Source: an uncultured Ruminococcus sp. (GTDB taxonomy: Bacteria > Bacillota > Clostridia > Oscillospirales > Acutalibacteraceae). From it: a DNA stretch of 52,254 nucleotides. This document shows, in pieces, positions 8,966-17,325 of the stretch (positions are counted from its first letter, which is position 1; the number at the start of each line of letters is the position of its first letter). Under the pieces are notes generated by a model that was not told the origin of the DNA, ran no database searches, and saw nothing but the letters and a program-made list of their open reading frames with translations. The translations under genes and the position numbers were made by a program. The stretch lies in NCBI GenBank assembly GCA_900539465.1, contig UQCF01000016.1, forward strand, positions 1 through 52,254. Direction: 5' to 3'.

Positions 8966-9127
8966 ATGAACTACGAGAAACCGTTTATTCGCGCTCAAAG
9001 GTTCACCGTGCAGGATTTTCTTGCGGACTCCTCAAACGACGAAGAGCTTCCGCCCGACCCCGATGAGGGGCACGATGTTTTCCCCGATGCTTTCGGCGAT
9101 GCTTTGAGCAATATATTTGACATATGA
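8966..9127 (+). CDS. Small acidic peptide of the MxYEKPxI type (possible RiPP-like precursor)
   Basis: A 53-residue ORF with a good ribosome binding site (GGAGG, 7-8 bp before the ATG). It starts MNYEKPFIRAQRF, continues to DFLADSS, and then becomes very acidic and proline-rich (EELPPDPDEG) with a hydrophobic end (LSNIFDI). Many Clostridia carry short proteins that begin M-x-Y-x-K-P-x-I/V and contain a D-[FV]-[IL]-x-x-S step, often with unknown function and sometimes annotated as peptide precursors; this similarity is from memory. There are no Cys residues and no maturation enzyme nearby. It is 21 bp after the dehydrogenase gene and is followed by a terminator, so it is probably cotranscribed with it. 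Confidence 0.65.
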   Translation: MNYEKPFIRAQRFTVQDFLADSSNDEELPPDPDEGHDVFPDAFGDALSNIFDI

Positions 9128-9138
9128 TTTTTAAACCG

Positions 9139-9175
9139 TACCCTGCAAGTGAAATCTTGTCAGGGTATTGTTTTT
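9139..9175 (+). terminator. Rho-independent terminator
   Basis: TACCCTG-CAAG pairs with CTTG-t-CAGGGTA (one bulged T), followed by TTGTTTTT, 11 bp after the small peptide gene. Confidence 0.85.
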
Positions 9176-9184
9176 GATAAATTA

Positions 9185-9238
9185 TTTATCGTAATTCGAT
9201 AAAAAGTTATTGACTTTTAAGATTTAGCCTGTTATAAT
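9185..9238 (+). promoter_or_regulatory. Promoter and putative operator of the DUF2975/XRE pair
   Basis: TTGACT (9210-9215) and TATAAT (9233-9238) are 17 bp apart. Immediately upstream, TTTATCG-taatt-CGATAAA (9185-9203) is a perfect 7-bp inverted repeat. It may be bound by the XRE protein encoded in the same operon (inference). Confidence 0.75.
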
Positions 9239-9268
9239 GCAGTCAACATGAAACAGGAGGATTGCAAT

Positions 9269-9739
9269 ATGTCACAAAAAAGCTTATCTTATTGGCTCAA
9301 ATTCGTAATTATAATCATGGCTCTGTGCGCGCTCGCCGTGCACACTGCGGCTTCGCTGATGCTGATAGTCTCGGAGGCGGAAGAAATCGACAAACTGCGT
9401 ATGCCGTGGCTCATTTTTCTTTGGGCAAGCGCGGTTCCTGTTTTTCTTGCCGTCATAAGCTCGTGGAGAACCGCAGCCAACATCGGCATAGGCAATGCTT
9501 TTTGTATGCAGAATGCAAAGCACCTTAAAAATATCGCAATTTGCTCTGCCGTTGACGCGGCATGGGTGCTCATAGGAGAAACCGTGCTTCTGCTTTTAAA
9601 CATGAATCACCCGGGAATATTTCTTTTTTCTATGGTGATAGTTGCAATCGGCGTTGCAATATCGGTTGCGGCGGCGTGCCTTTCTTATTACATAAAAAAA
9701 GCCGCCGACCTCAGAGAACAAACCGAACTCACAATATGA
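9269..9739 (+). CDS. DUF2975 membrane protein
   Basis: A 156-residue protein with four predicted membrane helices. Between helices 2 and 3 lies a short cytoplasmic segment of the type GNAFCMQNAKHLKNIA, typical of the DUF2975 family (compare YoaS-like proteins). In Firmicutes these are almost always followed by a small XRE regulator, as here, and may act as its membrane partner or target. The start at 9269 was chosen because AGGAGG (9255-9260) lies 8 bp upstream; the earlier ATG at 9248 would place the ribosome binding site inside the gene. Confidence 0.88.
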   Translation: MSQKSLSYWLKFVIIIMALCALAVHTAASLMLIVSEAEEIDKLRMPWLIFLWASAVPVFLAVISSWRTAANIGIGNAFCMQNAKHLKNIAICSAVDAAWVLIGETVLLLLNMNHPGIFLFSMVIVAIGVAISVAAACLSYYIKKAADLREQTELTI

Positions 9740-9748
9740 GGTGGCACA

Positions 9749-9964
9749 ATGGAAGATAACATTATAATCAACATTGACGTTATGCTCGCAAAGCGCAAAA
9801 TGAGCGTAACGGAGCTTTCACAAAAGGTCGGCATTACGATAGCGAATATATCGGTTCTCAAAAACGGCAGAGCAAAGGCGATAAAATTTTCTACACTTGC
9901 AAAGCTTTGCGAGGTTCTCGACTGTCAGCCCGGTGATTTGCTCGAATACAGAAAAGACAAATAA
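9749..9964 (+). CDS. Small XRE/Cro-family transcriptional regulator (YozG-like)
   Basis: A 71-residue protein consisting almost only of a helix-turn-helix: MSVTELSQKVGITIANISVLKNG is the HTH, followed by the KAIKFSTLAKLCEVLDCQPGDLLEY extension seen in YozG-type regulators. It starts 9 bp after the DUF2975 gene and is cotranscribed with it. It probably autoregulates the operon through the inverted repeat at 9185-9203, which is an inference from position. Confidence 0.9.
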   Translation: MEDNIIINIDVMLAKRKMSVTELSQKVGITIANISVLKNGRAKAIKFSTLAKLCEVLDCQPGDLLEYRKDK

Positions 9965-9970
9965 AATCAT

Positions 9971-9999
9971 TTGACTTTACCGCCGAACACTTTTATAAT
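9971..9999 (+). promoter_or_regulatory. Promoter of the EamA transporter gene
   Basis: TTGACT (9971-9976) and TATAAT (9994-9999) have 17-bp spacing. Transcription would start near 10006, about 20 nt before the GTG start, which makes a very short leader. Confidence 0.8.
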
Positions 10000-10025
10000 A
10001 TTAAGATGTATTATCTTGATAGGAA

Positions 10026-10958
10026 GTGTTCAAAATCAAAAGTAACAAAAAATTATTAGGTCCGGTTATGCTAATAACCGCGGCGATGATTTGGGGTCTG
10101 TCCTTCGTTGCACAAAGCCAAGGCATGGAATATGTCGGTGGATTCACCTTTAACGGAATCAGAATGTTGATAGGCTCTTTTGTTTTGATGCCGATAATTT
10201 TAGTCGGTGCGAAAAAGAACCCGCAAAAAAGTTTTAAAGCTTTAAGCAAAAAAGACAAAAAGACAACCGTTGTAGGCATACTTGTTGTCGGCGGAATTTT
10301 GTGCGTAGGCAGCAACCTGCAGCAGTTTGCTTTTAACTATACCGAGGTCGGCAAGGTTGGATTTATAACGGCGCTCTATATGCTGCTTGTTCCGCTGATT
10401 GGTCTGTTTATGAAAAAAAGGCCTCCGCTCACCGTTTGGATAGGCATTGTAATGGGTCTTTGTGGGCTTTATCTTATTTGCGTAGGCGGTTCGGGCATAA
10501 ACGGCGTAGGCAAGGGCGAAATTCTCGCATTTTTGTGCTCGTTTGCATTTGCTTTCCACATCGTTGCAATAGATCATTTCGCAGATAAAATCGACGGCGT
10601 GGTTCTCTCTTGCGGTCAGTTTTTTGTAACAGGCGTGCTCTCTTGCATATGTATGTTCATTTTTGAAAAGCCGAATATGTCGGCAATAATAGATGCAGGC
10701 ATACCCATTCTTTACGCAGGTATAATGAGCTGCGGCGTAGCGTTTACTTTTCAGGTACTCGGTCAAAAATACACAGAGCCCGCGCTCGCCTCAATGCTCC
10801 TTTGTCTTGAGAGTGTGTTCTCTGTTATATTCGCATTCTTTATTTTGCACCAGCAGCTTTACACAAAAGAATATATCGGCTGTGCAGTAATGTTTGTAGC
10901 CATCCTTTTGGCGCAAATACCCGCAAAAAAGAAAAAAGACGAGCCGACGCATATATAA
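10026..10958 (+). CDS. EamA/DMT-family transporter
   Basis: A 310-residue inner-membrane protein with about ten helices arranged as two EamA repeats (roughly residues 12-145 and 155-300). The opening AAMIWGLSFVAQ, the middle ALYMLLVPLIGLF and the late EPALASMLLCLESVFSVIFAFF segments are classic for the drug/metabolite transporter superfamily. The substrate is unknown; amino-acid or metabolite efflux is common. GTG at 10026 is the first possible start after in-frame stops and fits the family's N terminus, although AGGAA lies unusually close to it; ATG at 10068 is the alternative. Confidence 0.9.
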   Translation: MFKIKSNKKLLGPVMLITAAMIWGLSFVAQSQGMEYVGGFTFNGIRMLIGSFVLMPIILVGAKKNPQKSFKALSKKDKKTTVVGILVVGGILCVGSNLQQFAFNYTEVGKVGFITALYMLLVPLIGLFMKKRPPLTVWIGIVMGLCGLYLICVGGSGINGVGKGEILAFLCSFAFAFHIVAIDHFADKIDGVVLSCGQFFVTGVLSCICMFIFEKPNMSAIIDAGIPILYAGIMSCGVAFTFQVLGQKYTEPALASMLLCLESVFSVIFAFFILHQQLYTKEYIGCAVMFVAILLAQIPAKKKKDEPTHI

Positions 10959-11017
10959 CGGCTAAGCTTATGGATCAAAAACTATTTTCAAACACAACTT
11001 TGATAGTATTGCAAAAT

Positions 11018-11053
11018 TAAAATCGGCGGCAATTTAATGCCGCCGAATTTTAG
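11018..11053. terminator. Bidirectional terminator between converging genes
   Basis: AAAT-CGGCGGC and GCCGCCG-AATTT form a stem flanked by A-runs on the left and T-runs on the right, serving both the rightward transporter gene and the leftward CHAP gene, whose stop overlaps it. Confidence 0.8.
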
Positions 11054-12966
11054 TATACAAACGGTATTGCAGGAAGAAATGATTTTCTTTCTGCTTTTTT
11101 AATTGTGCTTTTATTCTCGCCGAATATTTCATCGCACAAATCGTTTTGTTTTTGCACTTTGCCCGTTTTTACCGATGTTTCTTTTGATAGATTGCTCTGC
11201 GTTTCGTCGCTTTGTGCCGACACCTTATAATAATATGTTGTATCGGCGCGCAGGTCTGTATCTTTAAAAGAGAGAGACTCGGTTGTGCCGATTACGGTGT
11301 AGCCGCCGTCGGGCACGGCGCTTCTGTAAATGTTATAGCTTTCTGCATTTTCTGTTTTTGACCAGCTTAAATTTATCTCTAAACCGTCCTGCACGGCAGA
11401 GAGATTTTGCGGCGACGGCAAAACGGCTTTTATTCTCGCTTTTTCGCTGAGGTCGCTGTCAAATTCCGAAGATATGCCGATGCTTTTTATTTTGTAATAT
11501 AGTCTTTCATTCGGCAAAAGCTCTTTGTCGGCAAAGCTTATGGTGCCGCTGCCTGTTTCGCCGATTTTTGTGTATTCGCCGTCAGGCGAATCGCTCTTGT
11601 ATATTTCGTATCCGTAACATTCTGACGAAGTGTTTTTATCCCATGAGATTTTGACTTCGGTTTCGGATATGTTTTGAGCATTGATGTTTTGAACCTCGGG
11701 CAGAGTGACCGTTACCGCACACACTGCGGAAACATCGCCGTAGACGGAGCTTGCGGTTATATCTGTTCTGCCGACCGAAAGTCCCTTAACCGTGCCGGAG
11801 TCGGCAGCGGCTACAAGCTCGTTGTCACTCTGCCAATTTATGCCGTCGTCGCGTGAATCAAGCGGCAAAAGGGCAGAGAAAACGTCATAGGTTTCACCCT
11901 CTGCGATGCTTATGTCGGTTGCACTCAAAACCAAAAGCTGCGGTCTGTCGTCTGCGGTTGTGAAGTTATAAACAGGACCTTTGTAGGTCTGACCCTTTAT
12001 AACTGCGTATGAGCAGTAGTAATATGTTGTGTTTGCCGTGAGCGAGCCAAAGAACTTTGATGTGTCGCCTTTGAGCGAAATCAAGCCTTTTCCGCCGGAG
12101 GAAATTTTGTGCCTTTTTAAGTTGTTTTTATCCGATCCGAAATAAAATCCGGCAGAAGAAACAGAATGAGAAGATGAGTTGTCAACTCTGCCTATCAGCA
12201 CCGCACCGTTTGCGCTAATATCCGCCGCAGTGCCCGTAACAACCGCAAGCTGTGAGGTCTTTGTATATGCGCCTGCCGCAACTGCCGTGCCGCCCTTTGA
12301 ATATGTTTTGTATTTTGAGGCGGCATATGAAGCAAAAGAATATGAGCCGACATAGGTGTTTGCATCGTTATAGGCAGGTCTTGCATATCCGATGATGTAA
12401 GATGCGTAGCGCTTTCTTGCTTTTGCCTCTGCGCGGTATCCGTTGCCGGCACCTGTGTTGCCCTCAACCGTATAGACGTAATCTGATGAGACGCCTGTAA
12501 CAATGCCTATGTGCTTTGCCGTTGCGCCGCCCGACCAGTTGTAAAAAATCAAATCGCCCGTTCGGGGAGTGAAGTTTTTGGAAGAGAAATATTTGCCGCG
12601 CTGAGTGTACCACCTGACCATATTGGCGCAGTTGCCTATTCGCGGAATGACCGAGGTGCTTATGCCCGCCTGATTTGAGCACCAAGCGACAAAATATGCA
12701 CACCACGCCACGGTCGGTGCACCGAACCATGCGCCGTATTTGGTGTAGCCGCCGTCCTGACCGGGGGAGAGGGGCTTGCCCGTTTTGGTGCTGAGCTCCG
12801 TATAGCCTATCTGCGTTTTTGCAACGGCAATGAGGTCTGCAAGATTTTGCCCCGTGTTTTTGTGAGTATTCGGAAAGTCGTCACGGTAATAAACCGCCGA
12901 GGCACAGACCGAAAAAATGCCGAAAGTCATAACAATGACCAAAAATATCGAAATAATTTTTTTCAT
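11050..12966 (-). CDS. Secreted CHAP-domain amidase with Ig-like and fibronectin type III domains
   Basis: A 638-residue exported protein. Residues 1-25 form a Sec signal peptide (basic KK, hydrophobic core, CASA before the cut). The CHAP/NlpC-like domain follows (about residues 35-195) with the catalytic Cys in VAWCAYFVAWC and the His in AKHIGIVTG; such domains cleave peptidoglycan cross-links. Next come a polar linker, a beta-sandwich, a BIG2-type Ig domain (ISIAEGETYDV) and two FnIII repeats with the YYYK(V/I)S strand. No sortase motif or cell-wall repeat is visible, so attachment is unclear. A TTG just before the ATG at 12966 could extend it by one residue. Confidence 0.88.
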   Translation of the reverse strand: MKKIISIFLVIVMTFGIFSVCASAVYYRDDFPNTHKNTGQNLADLIAVAKTQIGYTELSTKTGKPLSPGQDGGYTKYGAWFGAPTVAWCAYFVAWCSNQAGISTSVIPRIGNCANMVRWYTQRGKYFSSKNFTPRTGDLIFYNWSGGATAKHIGIVTGVSSDYVYTVEGNTGAGNGYRAEAKARKRYASYIIGYARPAYNDANTYVGSYSFASYAASKYKTYSKGGTAVAAGAYTKTSQLAVVTGTAADISANGAVLIGRVDNSSSHSVSSAGFYFGSDKNNLKRHKISSGGKGLISLKGDTSKFFGSLTANTTYYYCSYAVIKGQTYKGPVYNFTTADDRPQLLVLSATDISIAEGETYDVFSALLPLDSRDDGINWQSDNELVAAADSGTVKGLSVGRTDITASSVYGDVSAVCAVTVTLPEVQNINAQNISETEVKISWDKNTSSECYGYEIYKSDSPDGEYTKIGETGSGTISFADKELLPNERLYYKIKSIGISSEFDSDLSEKARIKAVLPSPQNLSAVQDGLEINLSWSKTENAESYNIYRSAVPDGGYTVIGTTESLSFKDTDLRADTTYYYKVSAQSDETQSNLSKETSVKTGKVQKQNDLCDEIFGENKSTIKKAERKSFLPAIPFVY

Positions 12967-13000
12967 CAAATTCGCCCGTTTTCAAAAAATTACAGACTAT

Positions 13001-13030
13001 ATTTTATCACAGAAAATCGGTATGTGTCAA
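13001..13030 (-). promoter_or_regulatory. Promoter of the CHAP-protein gene
   Basis: On the minus strand TTGACA (13030-13025) and TAAAAT (13006-13001) are 18 bp apart, about 35 bp upstream of the ATG. Confidence 0.65.
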
Positions 13031-13066
13031 ATGCCGCGGAGCAGGAAAAAGATACCGTCATATTTG

Positions 13067-13095
13067 TTGACAAAGAATAATAAGTATGTTAAAAT
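13067..13095 (+). promoter_or_regulatory. Promoter of mntP
   Basis: TTGACA (13067-13072) and TAAAAT (13090-13095), spacing 17 bp, with a TG extension before the -10. It places the transcript start just at the riboswitch. Confidence 0.85.
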
Positions 13096-13100
13096 CTGTG

Positions 13101-13226
13101 CAGTAAGGGAGTAGTCGGCGCTTGGCGCGGCAAGGTCAACATACTTGGAGCTATCCATGGCTTTGCCTTGGGCGGTTACGCTTAATTGACGAGACTTATC
13201 TGTCCGGTGGCAGGTGGGTCTTTTTT
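13101..13226 (+). promoter_or_regulatory. yybP-ykoY manganese riboswitch with overlapping terminator
   Basis: The leader has the conserved yybP-ykoY blocks: AAGGGAGTAGTCG, GGTCAACATA and TTACGC...GACGAGACTTATCTG. Helix P1 can form between CAGTAAG (13101-13107) and CTTATCTG (13195-13202). The same 3' strand can instead pair as AGACTTATCTG (13192-13202) with CAGGTGGGTCT (13211-13221), an 11-bp stem with G-U pairs followed by TTTTTT. The two folds exclude each other, which predicts that Mn2+ binding stabilises P1 and switches transcription on. The downstream gene is the Mn2+ exporter MntP, which is exactly the known target. Confidence 0.93.
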
Positions 13227-13268
13227 ATGGTCCTCTGTTGCCGCATTATGGCAAAGGGGGCATTTTTT

Positions 13269-13829
13269 ATGTCTGTAATTGAAATTTTGGTGTTGGCTCT
13301 GGGTCTTGCGATGGATGCTTTTGCGGTCTCAATCTGCAAGGGCTTGTCCGTTTATAAAATGAAGCCCAAATATTCTGTTATAACCGGCCTTTATTTCGGC
13401 GGCTTTCAGATGCTCATGCCGGCAGTCGGCTATTTTTTGGGCAAACAGTTTGAGTCGCTCATTACAAATATAGACCACTGGATTGCTTTCGGTCTGCTTT
13501 TGCTCATAGGTGCGAATATGATAAGGGAGTCTTTCTCAAAAGACGAGAATGTGAACGATTCGTTCTCATTTAAAACCATGCTGCCGCTTGCGGTTGCAAC
13601 GAGCATAGACGCACTCGCAGTCGGCATCACCTTTGCCTTTTTGCAGGTGAATGTTTTTATTTCCTGCGGCATTATAGGCGCGGTGACATTTATAATTTCT
13701 GCCGCAGGCGTTAAAATAGGTAATGTATTCGGCACAAAATATAAGCAAAAAGCAGAGATAGTCGGCGGAATTGCGCTTATACTCATCGGCACAAAAATAT
13801 TGCTTGAGCATCTCGGAATACTCGGATAA
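13269..13829 (+). CDS. mntP: Manganese efflux pump MntP
   Basis: A 186-residue six-helix membrane protein of the MntP (formerly YebN) family, which exports Mn2+. The two internal repeats each carry the conserved acidic helix motif: GLAMDAFAVSICKG near residue 13 and ATSIDALAVGITFAF near residue 110, with the Asp residues likely to bind metal. Length equals the family norm. The start at 13269 has AAGGGGG 8 bp upstream; longer in-frame extensions would run through the riboswitch and are not real. Expression is predicted to be Mn2+-induced through the yybP-ykoY element. Confidence 0.96.
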   Translation: MSVIEILVLALGLAMDAFAVSICKGLSVYKMKPKYSVITGLYFGGFQMLMPAVGYFLGKQFESLITNIDHWIAFGLLLLIGANMIRESFSKDENVNDSFSFKTMLPLAVATSIDALAVGITFAFLQVNVFISCGIIGAVTFIISAAGVKIGNVFGTKYKQKAEIVGGIALILIGTKILLEHLGILG

Positions 13830-13845
13830 ACTTTGGAGGTTTAAA

Positions 13846-15579
13846 ATGCTTCGTTTAATGAAATACCTCAAAAATTATGTTAAAGAGAGCATACTTGCCC
13901 CTCTTTTCAAAATGCTTGAGGCAGGGCTGGAGCTTATAGTTCCGCTTGTAATCACACAAATAATAGACGTCGGCATTGCAAACGGGGACAAGCCCTATAT
14001 TTATAAAATGGGCTTTGCGCTTTTGGCTCTCGGCATAGTCGGGCTTATAAGCTCTGTCACCGCGCAGTATTTTGCGGCAAAGGCGGCAATAGGCTTTGGC
14101 ACGGAGCTTAGAAACTCTCTCTTTTCACATATTAACTCGCTCTCATTCAAAGAGATTGACTCTATCGGCACGTCAACTCTTATTACGCGCATAACAAACG
14201 ATGTCAACCAGCTTCAAACAGGCGTCAACATGGCACTCAGGCTCTTTTTACGCTCGCCGTTTATTGTTTTCGGCTCTATGATAATGGCATTCACAATAGA
14301 CGTCAAAGCCGCGCTCGTTTTTGTTGTTGCGATTCCGCTTTTGTTTGCGGTCGTTTTCGGCGTTATGTTTGCGAGCGTGCCCGTTTATAAAAAAGTTCAG
14401 GCAAAGCTCGATAAAATTACGCTGATGACGAGAGAGAATCTCTCCGGCGTCAGGGTCATACGCGCGTTTAACCGCCAAAAGCAAGAGATTAAAGATTTTG
14501 ACGATTCCTGCGGCGAGCTGACAAGGCTTCAGATTTTTGTCGGCAGAATTTCGGCGCTTTTAAACCCCGTGACTTATGTTATGCTCAATCTTGCCATTAT
14601 TGCGATTATTTGGATAGGCGGCAAGGAGGTTTATGTCGGCACTCTTACGCAGGGGCTTGTGGTTGCGCTCGTGAACTATATGTCGCAAATTCTCGTTGAG
14701 CTTATTAAGCTGTCTAACCTTGTGGTTACAACAAACAAGGCTCTTGCCTGCGCCAACAGAATCGCCTCAGTCATGGAGGTTGAGTCCGATATGGAATACG
14801 GTAAAGAGAGCGGCCAAAAGGACGAGAGCACAGCGGTTGAATTTAAAAATGTTGAGTTTAAATACAGTGGCTCGAAGGAGCCGTCGCTTGAGGATATTTC
14901 TTTCTCCGTCAAGCGCGGTCAGACCGTCGGCATAATCGGCTCAACAGGCTCGGGCAAGTCAACGCTTGTGAATCTTATTTCGCGCCTTTATGACTGCACA
15001 GACGGCGAAATAGAGCTTTTCGGCAGAAATATAAAAGAGTATTCACAGCAGGAGCTTATTGACCTTGTGGCGGTTGTGCCGCAAAAGGTTGCGCTGTTTA
15101 AAGATACGCTTCGCGGCAACCTCCTTTGGGGCAACGAAAACGCGAGCGATGAAGAAATGCTGGAGGCAATGCGCCTTGCACAGGGCTATGACATAATAGA
15201 GACAAAGGGCGAAGGGCTTGATTTTGAGGTGGAGCAGGACGGCAAAAACCTCTCCGGCGGTCAAAGGCAGAGAATAAGCATTGCGAGGGCGCTTGTTAAA
15301 AAGGCGGATATTTTAATTTTGGACGACAGCACCTCCGCACTTGATTTTGCAACTGACGCAAGACTTAGAAAAGCTCTTAAAGAGTCGCTCGGCGGCAGTA
15401 CGGTATTTATTGTTTCACAAAGAGTTTCGAGTGTTGAAAATTCGGATGTGATATTTGTTATGGACGATGGCAGACTTGCCGGGGTCGGAACGCACAAAGA
15501 GCTTTATGAGACGTGCGAGGTTTATAAAGAGATATGCGTTTCTCAGCTTTCACAAGAGGAGGGCGGAGCAAATGAATAA
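13846..15579 (+). CDS. ABC exporter half-transporter, degenerate ATP site subunit
   Basis: A 577-residue protein with six membrane helices (about residues 1-310) and a C-terminal nucleotide-binding domain. Walker A is GSTGSGKSTL, the signature is LSGGQRQR, and Walker B is LILDDSTSALD with Asp in place of the catalytic Glu. The switch His is replaced by Gln (IVSQRVSS). Its own catalytic residues are thus degenerate, as in the non-catalytic partner of TM287/288- or LmrCD-type heterodimers. The start has GGAGG 6 bp upstream. It overlaps the next ABC gene by 8 bp, which supports a 1:1 complex. The substrate is unknown; multidrug or lipid export is typical. Confidence 0.93.
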   Translation: MLRLMKYLKNYVKESILAPLFKMLEAGLELIVPLVITQIIDVGIANGDKPYIYKMGFALLALGIVGLISSVTAQYFAAKAAIGFGTELRNSLFSHINSLSFKEIDSIGTSTLITRITNDVNQLQTGVNMALRLFLRSPFIVFGSMIMAFTIDVKAALVFVVAIPLLFAVVFGVMFASVPVYKKVQAKLDKITLMTRENLSGVRVIRAFNRQKQEIKDFDDSCGELTRLQIFVGRISALLNPVTYVMLNLAIIAIIWIGGKEVYVGTLTQGLVVALVNYMSQILVELIKLSNLVVTTNKALACANRIASVMEVESDMEYGKESGQKDESTAVEFKNVEFKYSGSKEPSLEDISFSVKRGQTVGIIGSTGSGKSTLVNLISRLYDCTDGEIELFGRNIKEYSQQELIDLVAVVPQKVALFKDTLRGNLLWGNENASDEEMLEAMRLAQGYDIIETKGEGLDFEVEQDGKNLSGGQRQRISIARALVKKADILILDDSTSALDFATDARLRKALKESLGGSTVFIVSQRVSSVENSDVIFVMDDGRLAGVGTHKELYETCEVYKEICVSQLSQEEGGANE

Positions 15580-17323
15580 AAAAAGCACGATAAGAAGAGT
15601 TCTTAAATATATTAAAAAATATTTGTTTTTTGTTATTCTTTCTCTTTTGCTTGCGGCTGTGAGCGTTGCGCTCACACTTTATGCGCCGATACTCTCTGGC
15701 AAAGGAATAGACTTGATTGTCTCAAAGGGCAACGTTGATTTTGACGAGCTGTTTAAAACGGCAATAAAGTTTGTGTCCGTTATAGCGGCAACCGCGCTCG
15801 CGCAGTGGCTGATGAATGTTTGCAATAACCAAATAACCTACCGCGTTGTCAACGATATAAGAACAACCGCGTTTAAAAAAATGCAGAATTTTGACGTTGC
15901 GTATGCAGACTCGCACGCACACGGCGACATAGTCAGCAGAATAGTAAACGATATTGACCAGTTCTCCGACGGACTTCTCATGGGCTTTACTCAGTTCTTT
16001 ACGGGTATTCTCACAATAATCGGCACTCTCGGCTTTATGCTCTCAATAAATGTCAGCGTCACAATAGCCGTTGTGTGCGTTACTCCGCTCAGTCTTTTTA
16101 TCGCTTCTTTCATAGCAAAAAAGACATATACAATGTTTAAAAAGCAATCGGTCACAAGGGGAGAGCTCACAAGCCTTGTGAATGAAATGGTCGGCAGCCA
16201 AAAGACCGTTAAAATATTCGGCTATGAGCAAAAATCTTATAACAGGTTTGAAGAGATAAACGGCCGACTTGCAAAATACAGCCTCAAAGCCACATTTTTC
16301 TCTTCGCTCACAAACCCGACAACAAGATTTGTCAACAGCATGGTTTATGCCTGCGTTGCAATATTCGGCGGTATTGCGGTGCTCAAAAGCGGCTCGGTAT
16401 TCGGCGCGGTCACGGTCGGTCAGCTTGCCTGCCTTTTGAGCTATGCAAACCAATACACAAAGCCGTTTAACGAAATATCGGGCGTTGTCACCGAGCTTCA
16501 GAATGCCTTGGCTTGCGCCGCGAGAGTTTTTGAGCTTGTGGACGAAAAAGAGCAGATTTCGGATGAGAGCAACAAAGACCTCGGCACTGCGGACGGCAAT
16601 GTTTCGCTTGAAAACGTCTGCTTCTCTTATGACAAGAATAAAGAGCTTATTAAGAACTTGAACCTCAACGTCAAAGAGGGTCAGCGCGTTGCGATAGTCG
16701 GGCCGACCGGCTGCGGCAAGAGCACGGTAATCAACCTTTTGATGCGCTTTTATGATGCGGACAGCGGCTGCATCAAGGTCAGCGGCGAGAATATAAAAGA
16801 CATAACGCGCGAGAGCCTTCGCAGAAATTACGGCATGGTTCTTCAGGAAACATGGCTCAAGCACGGCACGATAAAAGAAAATATTTCTTACGGCAAGCCG
16901 GACGCTACGGAAGAAGAAATAATCGAAGCGGCAAAGCTTACGCACGCGCACAGCTTTATAAAAAGAATGCCCGACGGTTATGACACCGTTATCGGCGAGG
17001 ACGGCGGCAATCTTTCGCAGGGTCAAAAGCAGCTTCTGTGCATAACGAGGGTTATACTTTCGCTGCCGCCCATGCTCATTCTTGACGAGGCGACATCTTC
17101 GATAGATACAAGAACCGAGATAAGAATACAAAAAACTTTCCAAAAAATGATGAAGGGCAGAACGAGCTTTATAGTGGCACACCGCCTCTCCACAATCAAA
17201 GAGGCAGATGTGATACTTGTTATGAAAGCCGGCAAAATAATTGAGCAGGGAACGCATGAGGAACTGCTCAAAAAAGGCGGATTTTATTACGAGCTTTATA
17301 ACAGCCAGTTTGCGAAGGTGTGA
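15572..17323 (+). CDS. ABC exporter half-transporter, catalytic subunit
   Basis: A 583-residue partner of the preceding gene. Six membrane helices are followed by a nucleotide-binding domain with Walker A GPTGCGKST, Walker B MLILDEATSSID with the catalytic Glu, and the switch His in VAHRLST. Its signature is LSQGQKQ, the weaker version found in one subunit of heterodimeric exporters, so the pair has one full and one degenerate ATP site. The start at 15572 lies inside the end of the upstream gene, with GGAGGGCGGAG before it. It ends 2 bp before the next small ORF. Confidence 0.93.
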   Translation: MNKKSTIRRVLKYIKKYLFFVILSLLLAAVSVALTLYAPILSGKGIDLIVSKGNVDFDELFKTAIKFVSVIAATALAQWLMNVCNNQITYRVVNDIRTTAFKKMQNFDVAYADSHAHGDIVSRIVNDIDQFSDGLLMGFTQFFTGILTIIGTLGFMLSINVSVTIAVVCVTPLSLFIASFIAKKTYTMFKKQSVTRGELTSLVNEMVGSQKTVKIFGYEQKSYNRFEEINGRLAKYSLKATFFSSLTNPTTRFVNSMVYACVAIFGGIAVLKSGSVFGAVTVGQLACLLSYANQYTKPFNEISGVVTELQNALACAARVFELVDEKEQISDESNKDLGTADGNVSLENVCFSYDKNKELIKNLNLNVKEGQRVAIVGPTGCGKSTVINLLMRFYDADSGCIKVSGENIKDITRESLRRNYGMVLQETWLKHGTIKENISYGKPDATEEEIIEAAKLTHAHSFIKRMPDGYDTVIGEDGGNLSQGQKQLLCITRVILSLPPMLILDEATSSIDTRTEIRIQKTFQKMMKGRTSFIVAHRLSTIKEADVILVMKAGKIIEQGTHEELLKKGGFYYELYNSQFAKV

Positions 17324-17325
17324 TT

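Noticed and set aside
16043..17257. 404-residue minus-strand ORF opposite the second ABC gene
   Set aside because: The + strand has full ABC transporter motifs; the antisense protein has no family features and biased composition.
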